Of a stretch of 5,056 bases of DNA, positions 1 to 5,056 are shown piece by piece. The translations under genes were made by a program, and so were the position numbers. The notes under the pieces were generated by a model. The model was not told the origin of the DNA. It was given only the letters and a program-made list of their open reading frames with translations, and ran no database searches. How positions within the stretch are numbered: position 1 is the first letter of the stretch; each line of letters opens with the position of its first letter. This stretch comes from UBA668 sp052034175 (GTDB lineage Bacteria; Actinomycetota; Acidimicrobiia; Acidimicrobiales; Ilumatobacteraceae): NCBI GenBank assembly GCA_052034175.1, contig JBPOIX010000270.1, forward strand, positions 1-5,056, written 5' to 3'.

Positions 1-411
1 CCGCTCATGGCCGGTGCCGAGGAGTGGGGCGGCGAGGTACGAGGCGGGATCTACTGCTCGCTTCCGGAGCACAGTGACCTCTTTGTCGGGCTGTTCTCGG
101 CGTTCGACTGGCCGACCACCGACGCGATGTTGCTGGACCTCACCGGGCACGACCAGTCCGATGCCGCCTCGGATTTTGGCGGCGGACAGGTGGAAGCGCG
201 GTGCGAGAGCGGCCTGAGCGACACGGGCTTCACGGTCGCCCCCGACGACGTTCGTTGCGCCGCGGTGTGGCGACGCGACGATCTCGTCGTCGCGTTGGTT
301 GGCGCCGACGGCGTCACTGCTGCCGAGGTCCGGGCGGCTCTCGTCGGGGCGCTTCCCTCCGTGGTGGCAAGCGTGTCGCAGGTCGATCTCGCCGCGCTGC
401 GGCCCGGCTGA
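1..411 (+). CDS. Unrecognised protein, C-terminal part (5' end probably outside the window)
   Basis: The reading frame is open from the first base and stops with TGA at 409-411, giving 136 visible residues. An ATG lies at 7-9, but the frame continues to the left edge and no ribosome-binding site can be judged, so I treat the gene as truncated by the window. I do not recognise the family. The visible part has three cysteines (visible residues 19, 68, 86), no transmembrane segment and no catalytic motif I can name. It ends with a beta-strand-like stretch (DDLVVALVGADG, about 93-104) followed by an amphipathic helix (AAEVRAALVGALPSVV). That ending loosely resembles the last strand and helix of small extracytoplasmic sensor-like domains in actinobacterial lipoproteins, but this is only an impression. 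Codon use matches the neighbouring genes, which supports real coding. A 130-bp gap separates it from the next gene, so they are probably transcribed separately. Confidence 0.6.
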   Translation, partial: PLMAGAEEWGGEVRGGIYCSLPEHSDLFVGLFSAFDWPTTDAMLLDLTGHDQSDAASDFGGGQVEARCESGLSDTGFTVAPDDVRCAAVWRRDDLVVALVGADGVTAAEVRAALVGALPSVVASVSQVDLAALRPG

Positions 412-416
412 GTCTC

Positions 417-436
417 GGCCGCCGAAACGTGCGGCC
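417..436 (+). terminator. Possible hairpin just after the first gene
   Basis: The arms GGCCGC (417-422) and GCGGCC (431-436) can form a perfect 6-bp G+C stem around an 8-base loop, starting 5 bases after the stop codon at 411. No run of T follows it, so it is not a classical intrinsic terminator. Its position is the main argument for a role in ending transcription. Such short G+C stems also arise often by chance in DNA of this composition. Confidence 0.22.
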
Positions 437-487
437 AGCAGTACACCGACCCGCCGGTGGCCTGAGTCACATCCCGCCCTCGCCCGC

Positions 488-507
488 CTCGGGACCTGAG
501 TCCCTGG
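488..507 (+). promoter_or_regulatory. DosR/DevR-box-like palindrome upstream of the Rieske-MBL gene
   Basis: The perfect inverted repeat GGGAC-CTGA-GTCCC occupies 491-504. The DosR (DevR) box of mycobacteria, as I remember it, is TTSGGGACTWWAGTCCCSAA. The window reads CTCGGGACCTGAGTCCCTGG at 488-507, which matches 14 of 20 positions and all ten bases of the two GGGAC/GTCCC half-sites. Its centre (497.5) lies 43.5 to 44.5 bp upstream of the start predicted from the -10-like hexamer at 529-534. That is where an activator overlapping the -35 region would sit, and no good -35 hexamer is present. Alternatively it is a short G+C hairpin with no regulator. No DosR homologue is encoded in the window. 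Confidence 0.35.
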
Positions 508-528
508 GCCGCGGCGCGGTGCCATCTG

Positions 529-534
529 TAACCT
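529..534 (+). promoter_or_regulatory. -10-like hexamer placed for a leaderless transcript
   Basis: TAACCT fits the TANNNT pattern of actinobacterial -10 elements and ends 7 bases before the ATG at 542. Transcription would therefore begin at about 541-542, at or next to the start codon. No Shine-Dalgarno-like purine run precedes that ATG (the preceding bases are CCTCGTTGTC), as expected for leaderless translation. The region 17-18 bp upstream (around 505-511, TGGGCCG) is unlike TTGACA, so the promoter may depend on an activator or an alternative sigma factor. Confidence 0.38.
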
Positions 535-541
535 CGTTGTC

Positions 542-2131
542 ATGCGCGCAACGTCCATCGGCCATGCAGGGATCCTCGTCGACACGGTGGACGGCTCGAT
601 CGCCTGCGACCCATGGTTCCTGCCCCAGTTCTTCGGCAGCTGGTTCGTCTTCCCGCGCAACGACCAGCTCTCCGACGAGCTGATGGAGCGGATCTGCAAC
701 CCGACCTACCTGTACATCTCGCACATCCACGCCGACCACCTGGACGAGACGTTCCTCACGGAGCGGATGAACAAGGACACCACCGTGCTCATCCCCGGCT
801 ACCCGACGCGGGAGCTGGAGCGGCGGATGCGGGCCCTCGGGTTCCACAACATCGTCCGCACGGTGGACGGTGAGGAGATGTCGCTCGGGCCGCACCTCAC
901 GATCGCCATCCACTGCGAGACCAGCATCACCGACGGGCCTGGCGGGGACAGTGCGATCGTCATCGGCGACGGCACCGGCCGCCTCGTGAACCAGAACGAC
1001 TGTCGCACCAACGACCTGCTGGCGTTGCGCAACCACGGCCCGGTGGATCTGCACTGGCTGCAGTACAGCGGCGCCATCTGGTACCCGATGGTGTACGAGG
1101 AGACCCCGGAGCGGATGCGCGAACTGGTGGACGCCAAGGTGGACAGCCAGTTCGCCCGGGCCATGCGCTATGTCGAGACCATCGGTGCCCGCGCCGTGGT
1201 GCCCAGCGCCGGCCCGCCTGCCTTCCTCGACCCCGACCTGTACGGCCTGAACATCATCAACGGCGACGAGCTGAGCATCTTCCCCGACCAGCTCAGCTTC
1301 ATGAGCCGGCTGGAGGCGGACGCTCACCAGGCCATCCTCGCCGTCCCCGGCACCGAGATCGACTTCGGCACCGACGGCGAGTTCACCGTGCGCCACCCCC
1401 TGCCGGAGGCCGAGGTTGCGGCCATCTTCAGCGACAAGGCCGGCTACCTGAAGCGCTACCAGGCGGACTGGCTGCCGTGGCTGGACGACATGAAGGCCAA
1501 CCTGCACCCGGCCACCCCCGACCTGTTGGACACTCTCAAGGCCTGGTGGGAGCCGCTGATGGCGATGGCTCCCACGGTGTGCGACGCCGTCGGCGACATC
1601 GTCGTGTTCCATGCCGGCGACCTGGCGATCGCCCTGGACTTCCCGAACCGCGAGGTGCGCGAGTGGGCCGGCGAGGACCACCCCTTCTGGTTCAAGGTGC
1701 AGCGCGAACTGGTGGAGACGGTCGTGGCCCAGCGGGCGAACGACTGGAGCAACGCCCTGTTCCTCTCGGCCCGCTTCAAGGCGTGGCGCCGCGGGCAGTA
1801 CAACGAGCACGTCTACAACTTCTTCAAGTCGCTCGACGCCGAGCGCATGCGCCGCACCGAAGCGGAGGCCGTGCGCAAGCTGCACCCGGAGGACCGTGGC
1901 GGCGCCGACGAAGAGATCCGCGTGGGGGACTGGATGGTGCAGCGCTTCTGCCCGCACCGCGACGCCGACCTCAGCGTGTTCGGTGAGATCGACGGCGACG
2001 AGTTCGTCTGCACGCTCCATGGCTGGCGCTTCGACCTCACCACCGGCCACTGCCGCAACGCCGACGACAAGCCGCTGCGGGTGCGTCGCGCCACCCCCGC
2101 CGACAACACCGCGGGCACCGCTGCCGGCTGA
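542..2131 (+). CDS. UlaG/CMAH-like metallo-beta-lactamase-fold protein with C-terminal Rieske [2Fe-2S] domain
   Basis: The 529-residue protein has two recognisable modules. Residues 1 to about 260 are a metallo-beta-lactamase-fold hydrolase: the opening GHAGILVD (7-14), DPW (23-25), the metal motif SHIHADHLD (60-68, with H61, H63, D65 and H66), then H124, GGDS (134-137) and NQND (150-153) as probable further ligands. This pattern is closest to the UlaG/CMP-Neu5Ac hydroxylase (CMAH) branch. Residues of about 290-450 are mixed helical and unassigned, rich in W and aromatics. Residues of about 455-515 are a Rieske domain with C470-P-H472 and C490-T-L-H493-G-W, so all four cluster ligands are present. 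I know of similar long proteins in mycobacteria (I recall Rv3818) with no settled function. By inference it is a cytoplasmic redox enzyme or hydroxylase that receives electrons through the cluster; the substrate is unknown. No signal peptide is seen. The ATG at 542 gives the normal family start and fits a leaderless promoter. A possible partner gene follows after 51 bp. Confidence 0.9.
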   Translation: MRATSIGHAGILVDTVDGSIACDPWFLPQFFGSWFVFPRNDQLSDELMERICNPTYLYISHIHADHLDETFLTERMNKDTTVLIPGYPTRELERRMRALGFHNIVRTVDGEEMSLGPHLTIAIHCETSITDGPGGDSAIVIGDGTGRLVNQNDCRTNDLLALRNHGPVDLHWLQYSGAIWYPMVYEETPERMRELVDAKVDSQFARAMRYVETIGARAVVPSAGPPAFLDPDLYGLNIINGDELSIFPDQLSFMSRLEADAHQAILAVPGTEIDFGTDGEFTVRHPLPEAEVAAIFSDKAGYLKRYQADWLPWLDDMKANLHPATPDLLDTLKAWWEPLMAMAPTVCDAVGDIVVFHAGDLAIALDFPNREVREWAGEDHPFWFKVQRELVETVVAQRANDWSNALFLSARFKAWRRGQYNEHVYNFFKSLDAERMRRTEAEAVRKLHPEDRGGADEEIRVGDWMVQRFCPHRDADLSVFGEIDGDEFVCTLHGWRFDLTTGHCRNADDKPLRVRRATPADNTAGTAAG

Positions 2132-2182
2132 ACTTCGCGGCAAGCGGCGTCATCGCACCCGGGTTGGCGGCGTCCAGTTCGT

Positions 2183-2920
2183 GTGAACGTGCGCGTCGCA
2201 GAGGCACTCCAACCGGCCGACTGGCTGGCGCGGCTGCACATGGGCACCGACCGGCGGGTGGTGGAAGCCGCCACGGACGTGGTCGAGACACTGCACTCAC
2301 GCCCCACGGGCGTGCCGGCGGCGCTGCGCCGCTTCGGTTTCGAGCTCGGCTCGGACGGCTGGCCGATCAGCGAGGTCACCGGCGCCGTGGAGCGGCTTGG
2401 GCCGCTCACGCCCCGGCGCCACCGGAAGATGTTGCGGCGGTGGCAGGCGGTGGCGGCGCTGGCGGAAGGCTGGGCCTCCGGCTATGTGCGCGGTGCCCAT
2501 ACGGGAATGTGCCTGGACCCGATCACCGGGCTCGGCACCCAGTTGGTGCTGCGCCTGCGCCTGGCGGAGATGGAGGCCGCGTGTGCCGCCAACGGCACCA
2601 CGGTGGCCGACGCCTATTGCGCGGTGCTCATCGACCTGCGGGCCGACGGCCTGGAGGTGCTCTCCGCCGACCTGCTCTACACCTGTGCGGCGGCCGCCAC
2701 CACCGCAGTGTTCGACAGCGGCGAGACGGTGGCCAGGGTGGGAGACCGCTTGGTGGTGCTGGCGTCGCGCGACGACGACACCGCCCGCCGGGCCGAGGTG
2801 CTGTACGACCGGCTGTCTTTGGATGCGGCGACCGCGGCGGCAGCCCCCTCCGTGGTGGTGGACGAACTGCCCTCGGACGCGGTGGCGTTGCGCGCCTACG
2901 TCGGCGACCTGACCGCCTGA
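2183..2920 (+). CDS. GGDEF-fold-like protein with degenerate signature, probably not a diguanylate cyclase
   Basis: The 245-residue protein starts at GTG 2183; the only purine-rich match upstream, GGCGG at 2166-2170, is 12 bases away, so the start is uncertain (a second GTG lies at 2189). The N-terminal 100 residues are helical and unassigned. From residue 110 the order of landmarks follows a GGDEF domain: LDPITGLG (111-118, compare D-x-L-T-G-L-x-N-R), a helix with RLRLAEMEAA, a strand AVLIDL (147-152) like the first GGDEF strand, then ETVARVGDRLVVLAS (181-195), which aligns with the usual ARxGGDEFxxLL. The signature itself is reduced to G-D-R-L, one Gly and the acidic residue are lost, and the NR after TGL is replaced by GTQ. 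It is therefore unlikely to make c-di-GMP and may instead bind a nucleotide or act as a regulator. I recall similar DPLTGL proteins of unknown role in other actinobacteria. No membrane segment or DNA-binding motif is evident. It lies 51 bp after the Rieske-MBL gene on the same strand, so co-transcription is possible. Confidence 0.75.
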   Translation: MNVRVAEALQPADWLARLHMGTDRRVVEAATDVVETLHSRPTGVPAALRRFGFELGSDGWPISEVTGAVERLGPLTPRRHRKMLRRWQAVAALAEGWASGYVRGAHTGMCLDPITGLGTQLVLRLRLAEMEAACAANGTTVADAYCAVLIDLRADGLEVLSADLLYTCAAAATTAVFDSGETVARVGDRLVVLASRDDDTARRAEVLYDRLSLDAATAAAAPSVVVDELPSDAVALRAYVGDLTA

Positions 2921-2927
2921 ACGGCTG

Positions 2928-3827
2928 CTACTCGTGCACCCACACCGGGGTGCCGACGGGCACCAGGCCGGAATCCCAGACGAAGTCCATCGCCGGGAGG
3001 CTGAGGCGGACGCACCCGTGTGAAGCCGGGTAGTTCGGCACATTGGTCATCCCGTGGATGGCCACGCCGCCGTGGAAGTACTTCGGCCGGTAGATCTTGC
3101 CGAGGTCGCCTTCCCACCAGCCTTCGGGGCGCTCGCGGTTCACTTCCCACAACCCGTTCGGGGTGATGCTGTCGCCCTTTTCGATCTTCGTCGGGTCGTT
3201 CTGGTTCACGGCCTCGTACGGCTCGCCGCTGCCGGTGGACGTGTTGAAGGCCCACAGGGTGCGCCCGTCGACCACGATGAACAACAACTGCTTCGTCTTG
3301 TCCACCTCGACGAGGGTGCCGCTGTCCGCCGTGGCGCGCACGCGCTCGGTGTACGTCTGCAGGTAGGCGGCGGTCGGTTCGTCCACCCGGCCGCTGGCCT
3401 CGAGGCCGAGGTACTTCTGGAACGCCATCACGGCCTGCATCGTGGCCTGGCCGTACGAACCGTCGGCCACGTTGCCGGACCAGAAGCCGAGCTGCGCCAG
3501 GCGCATCTGGATGGCCGCAGTGGCCTCGCCGTTCTGGGTCCCGACGGCAACGATCGGCGCAGGGGCCGGGCCGACCACTTCGATCCGCGGATCCACGGTG
3601 GTCGTGGGGGCGGCGGTGGTGGTGGGCGCGGCGATGGTGGTGGGGGCCTCGGTGGTCGGCGCCTCCGTGGTGGGGGCCACGGTCGTGGTGGCCTCCGGAA
3701 CCGTGGTGGTGGCTGCCGCGGTGGACTCCGCGGGCTGCGCGCTGGTGGTCTGGGCGCACGCCGACAGCCCGGCGAGCGCGAGCGGGAGACACAGCAGCAC
3801 GGTACGGCGGCGGCGGTTGAGTTTCAT
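2928..3827 (-). CDS. L,D-transpeptidase lipoprotein with peptidoglycan-binding domain (YkuD family)
   Basis: This 299-residue enzyme probably forms 3-3 cross-links (or attaches proteins) in peptidoglycan outside the membrane. Domains in order: a lipoprotein signal peptide with RRRR (5-8), a hydrophobic core and lipobox L21-S-A-C24; a Thr/Pro/Ala spacer at about 35-80; a peptidoglycan-binding type 1 helical domain at about 95-158 (IQMRLAQLGFW, GSYGQATMQAVMAFQ); and a YkuD catalytic domain at about 170-299. The active-site signature is complete: IHGM with H258, then SHGCVRLS with H270, G271, nucleophile C272 and R274. TPNGLWEVN (222-230) is also typical. The start at 3827 is fixed by the signal peptide; the best ribosome-binding match is AAGGG (3843-3839), 11 bases upstream and so rather distant. 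The gene follows the oxygenase after 78 bp and may have its own promoter. It ends 7 bp from the stop of the convergent GGDEF-like gene. Carbapenem-type inhibition is known for the family but cannot be judged here. Confidence 0.95.
   Translation of the reverse strand: MKLNRRRRTVLLCLPLALAGLSACAQTTSAQPAESTAAATTTVPEATTTVAPTTEAPTTEAPTTIAAPTTTAAPTTTVDPRIEVVGPAPAPIVAVGTQNGEATAAIQMRLAQLGFWSGNVADGSYGQATMQAVMAFQKYLGLEASGRVDEPTAAYLQTYTERVRATADSGTLVEVDKTKQLLFIVVDGRTLWAFNTSTGSGEPYEAVNQNDPTKIEKGDSITPNGLWEVNRERPEGWWEGDLGKIYRPKYFHGGVAIHGMTNVPNYPASHGCVRLSLPAMDFVWDSGLVPVGTPVWVHE
3588..3728 (-). repeat. Thr/Pro/Ala low-complexity spacer of the L,D-transpeptidase
   Basis: Residues 34-80 of the transpeptidase consist almost entirely of T, A, P, E and V, with the clearest tandem units APTTE-APTTE-APTTI-AAPTTT-AAPTTT at residues 51-77 (3597-3677). 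On the plus strand this appears as repeated GGTGGTGGG/CGGCG-type tracts. The spacer would hold the binding and catalytic domains away from the lipid anchor. The repeated units make this stretch prone to length changes and to assembly error. Confidence 0.8.
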
Positions 3828-3863
3828 GGGGTGGGGGGCCCTTGTTGTTCGAGAACGTCCTTC

Positions 3864-3879
3864 AAAAAGCCTAGCTTCC
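3864..3879 (-). terminator. Weak terminator-like or promoter-like AT-rich element between oxygenase and transpeptidase genes
   Basis: Read on the minus strand the sequence is GGAAGCTAGGCTTTTT: a 4-bp AAGC/GCTT stem with a 3-base loop (6 bp if two G-U pairs are allowed), followed by a T run. It begins 26 bases after the oxygenase stop. The stem is too short for a convincing intrinsic terminator. The same bases contain TAGGCT (3873-3868), which fits TANNNT and could be a -10 element about 40 bases before the transpeptidase ATG, but no -35 is evident. It is one of the most A+T-rich patches of the window, so it is probably a control site of one kind or the other. Confidence 0.25.
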
Positions 3880-3905
3880 GCGGGTGCGCTGGTGGCCGCG
3901 CCCTG

Positions 3906-4487
3906 TCAGGAGAAGTTGGGCAACTCGCACCAGATCGTGAGGCCGTACTTGACCCCGCTGCGCAGCGGCGTGGCCTGGTGCGGATGGGTGACGAGCGAGG
4001 GCCAGACGATGGCTTCGCCGACGGCCAACGATTCGTTCGTCACGCCTTGGCGCGGAAAGTCGAGCACCGCACCCTCGTAGCCGTCGTTGAGCTTGAGGGA
4101 CGCGGACACCTGGGCCACGTCGTGGTGCATCCGCAGGTGCTGCTGACCACCCATCTCGTACTTGATGACGAAGGCATCGCGCAGGCCGTGATAGTCGATG
4201 TACGGCCACGCGGTACGCAGCTGGGGCCACAGGCGCAGCCCGATGTCCTGCTCCACGGCTTCGAACAGGCGAGGCGAGATGACGGCCAGCGACACCTCGT
4301 GGCCGGGCACGGGGTCTTCCGGCTGGGGCTCGAACGCGCCGACGGCTTCCGCCGCGCGGATGATGGTGGCGCAGAACTCGGGTGTCCAGAACGGCACGGC
4401 GTAGATGTCGCTGCCCAACTCGCGCATGCCCTCGCGTTCGTCGATCGCGTCGTGGTACCCAAGGATGCGGTGCAGGTCGTCGGCCAT
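3906..4487 (-). CDS. PLOD-like 2-oxoglutarate/Fe(II)-dependent oxygenase
   Basis: The 193-residue protein is nearly all catalytic domain of a prolyl/lysyl-hydroxylase-type dioxygenase, which couples oxidation of 2-oxoglutarate to hydroxylation of a substrate. The iron triad is visible: H121-H122-D123 (HxD, with H121 and D123 as ligands) and the distal H170 in THPHQATPL (168-175). The 2-oxoglutarate salt bridge is probably K180 in SGVKYGLTIW, ten residues after H170, the same spacing as I recall in human lysyl hydroxylase. FVIKYEMGGQQHLRMHHD and LKLNDGYEGAVLDF also resemble the PLOD C-terminal domain. No signal peptide is seen, so it is cytoplasmic. I chose ATG 4487, 2 bases after the gluQ stop; longer starts would extend into gluQ with an Arg/His-rich low-quality sequence. 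The substrate is unknown. Translation is probably coupled to gluQ, since no clear Shine-Dalgarno site is present. Confidence 0.88.
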   Translation of the reverse strand: MADDLHRILGYHDAIDEREGMRELGSDIYAVPFWTPEFCATIIRAAEAVGAFEPQPEDPVPGHEVSLAVISPRLFEAVEQDIGLRLWPQLRTAWPYIDYHGLRDAFVIKYEMGGQQHLRMHHDVAQVSASLKLNDGYEGAVLDFPRQGVTNESLAVGEAIVWPSLVTHPHQATPLRSGVKYGLTIWCELPNFS

Positions 4488-4489
4488 CG

Positions 4490-5056
4490 CTACAGATCGT
4501 GCCAGATGACGGGGGTGCGGGGCACGGTGCGCACGTCGAAGCCGGGCGTGAGGTCTTCGAGGCTCACGTCGTCCGCTGGATCGCACACGCCCAGGGTGGC
4601 GCCGAGCCTGGCCAGCAGCTGCGCGGGTGTCACCCCGCGTGCGGCCAGGTCGTCCAAGGTCACGGCGCCGTGGCGTTTCGCCAGCCGTGTCCCGTCCGGG
4701 GCCAGCACCAAGGGCACATGGGCGTACTCCGGAGCCGGCAGCCCGAGCAGGTCCTGCAGCAGGCGTTGGCGTGGTGTGCTGCTCAGCAGGTCGTCGCCGC
4801 GCACCACCCGGGTCACACCCTGGGCCGCGTCGTCGACGACGACGGCCAGGTTGTAGGCGGGCACGCCGTCGTTGCGTTGCAGCACCACGTCGTCGGCGGC
4901 GCCCTCGAAACGGCCGGCCACGAGGTCCTCCACCACGTACCGTTCGCCGGCGCTGCGCAGCCGCAGGGCCGGGCGCCGACCGTCGGCCTGATGGCGCTGA
5001 ACCTCCGCCGTGGTCAGGTGCCGGCAGGTGCCGGGGTACGCCCCGTCGGGCAGGTC
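4490..5056 (-). CDS. gluQ: Glutamyl-Q tRNA(Asp) synthetase (GluQRS), C-terminal part, 5' end outside the window
   Basis: The frame is open to the right edge and stops with TAG at 4490-4492, leaving 188 visible residues. GluQRS is a shortened glutamyl-tRNA synthetase without the anticodon-binding domain; it activates glutamate and attaches it to queuosine at position 34 of tRNA(Asp). Visible evidence: YPGTCR (7-12), which carries the Tyr and Cys of the family's zinc site; PALRLR (29-34); DDVVLQRNDGVPAYNLAVVVDD (about 55-76), the core of the active site; GVTRVVRGDDLLSSTPRQ (about 80-97); YAHVPLVL (111-118); and RLAKRHGAVTL (124-134) in place of KMSKS. The protein ends soon after, as expected without an anticodon domain. 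The HIGH motif and the first zinc cysteines lie outside the window. The KMSKS-like loop has lost its Ser, which I believe is common in actinobacterial members. It is the upstream gene of a pair with the oxygenase, with a 2-bp gap. Confidence 0.93.
   Translation of the reverse strand, partial: DLPDGAYPGTCRHLTTAEVQRHQADGRRPALRLRSAGERYVVEDLVAGRFEGAADDVVLQRNDGVPAYNLAVVVDDAAQGVTRVVRGDDLLSSTPRQRLLQDLLGLPAPEYAHVPLVLAPDGTRLAKRHGAVTLDDLAARGVTPAQLLARLGATLGVCDPADDVSLEDLTPGFDVRTVPRTPVIWHDL

Noticed and set aside
505..511. A -35 box for the promoter of the Rieske-MBL gene
   Set aside because: The bases TGGGCCG at the right distance do not resemble TTGACA; only the -10-like element is supported.
201..683. 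An Arg/Ser-rich open frame on the plus strand spanning the gap after the first gene
   Set aside because: It overlaps both the end of the first gene and the start of the Rieske-MBL gene in a different frame, and has the Arg-rich composition typical of out-of-frame translation in G+C-rich DNA.
467..2143. A 558-codon open frame on the minus strand opposite the Rieske-MBL gene
   Set aside because: It is a shadow: the plus-strand frame carries complete catalytic motifs, while this frame gives a repetitive V/H/R/G-rich sequence with no recognisable domain. Long antisense frames are expected in DNA this rich in G+C.
2132..2182. Search for a promoter or terminator in the 51 bp between the Rieske-MBL gene and the GGDEF-like gene
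   Set aside because: No TANNNT hexamer at a useful distance, no stem with a T run and no strong Shine-Dalgarno sequence were found, so I list nothing there.
4488..4586. A 33-residue N-terminal extension of the oxygenase, starting at 4586
   Set aside because: The extension is Arg/His/Pro-rich, overlaps the conserved end of gluQ in another frame, and does not resemble the family. ATG 4487 follows the gluQ stop directly.
3054..4856. A 600-codon open frame on the plus strand across the transpeptidase, oxygenase and gluQ genes
   Set aside because: It runs antisense to three recognised genes, crosses their boundaries and contains Gly-rich low complexity that is simply the reverse complement of the Thr/Pro spacer.

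Overview
The window is very G+C-rich, with strong G/C bias at third codon positions, GTG starts, a Cys-anchored L,D-transpeptidase with a long Thr/Pro/Ala spacer, and a compact layout. Together these suggest an actinobacterium. The Thr-rich lipoprotein spacer makes me think of Acidimicrobiia/Ilumatobacter-like lineages, but that is an impression and not a result. No rRNA, tRNA, CRISPR array, insertion sequence or phage gene is visible.

Layout. Plus strand: (1) the 3' end of an unrecognised gene (1-411); (2) a 130-bp gap holding a hairpin, a DosR/DevR-box-like palindrome and a -10-like hexamer placed for a leaderless transcript; (3) a 529-residue protein joining an N-terminal UlaG/CMAH-like metallo-beta-lactamase fold to a C-terminal Rieske [2Fe-2S] domain (542-2131); (4) after 51 bp, a 245-residue protein that looks like a GGDEF fold with its signature motif worn away (2183-2920). 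Minus strand, read from the right edge: (5) the 3' part of a glutamyl-Q tRNA(Asp) synthetase gene, gluQ (4490-5056, continuing off the window); (6) 2 bp later, a 193-residue PLOD-like 2-oxoglutarate/Fe(II) oxygenase (3906-4487); (7) after 78 bp, a secreted lipoprotein L,D-transpeptidase (2928-3827). The two blocks converge, with only 7 bp between the stop codons at 2920 and 2928.

How the genes may work together. The Rieske-MBL gene and the GGDEF-like gene could form one transcript. The gluQ and oxygenase genes are almost certainly translated from one message. The transpeptidase probably acts on its own in cell-wall cross-linking. I see no clear multi-gene defence or mobile system. The most interesting points are the DosR-like box placed about 43 bp upstream of a possible leaderless start of an iron-sulfur enzyme, the Rieske domain at the C-terminal rather than N-terminal end of a CMAH-like protein, the eroded GGDEF protein, and the tight pairing of a tRNA-modifying synthetase with a lysyl-hydroxylase-like oxygenase.
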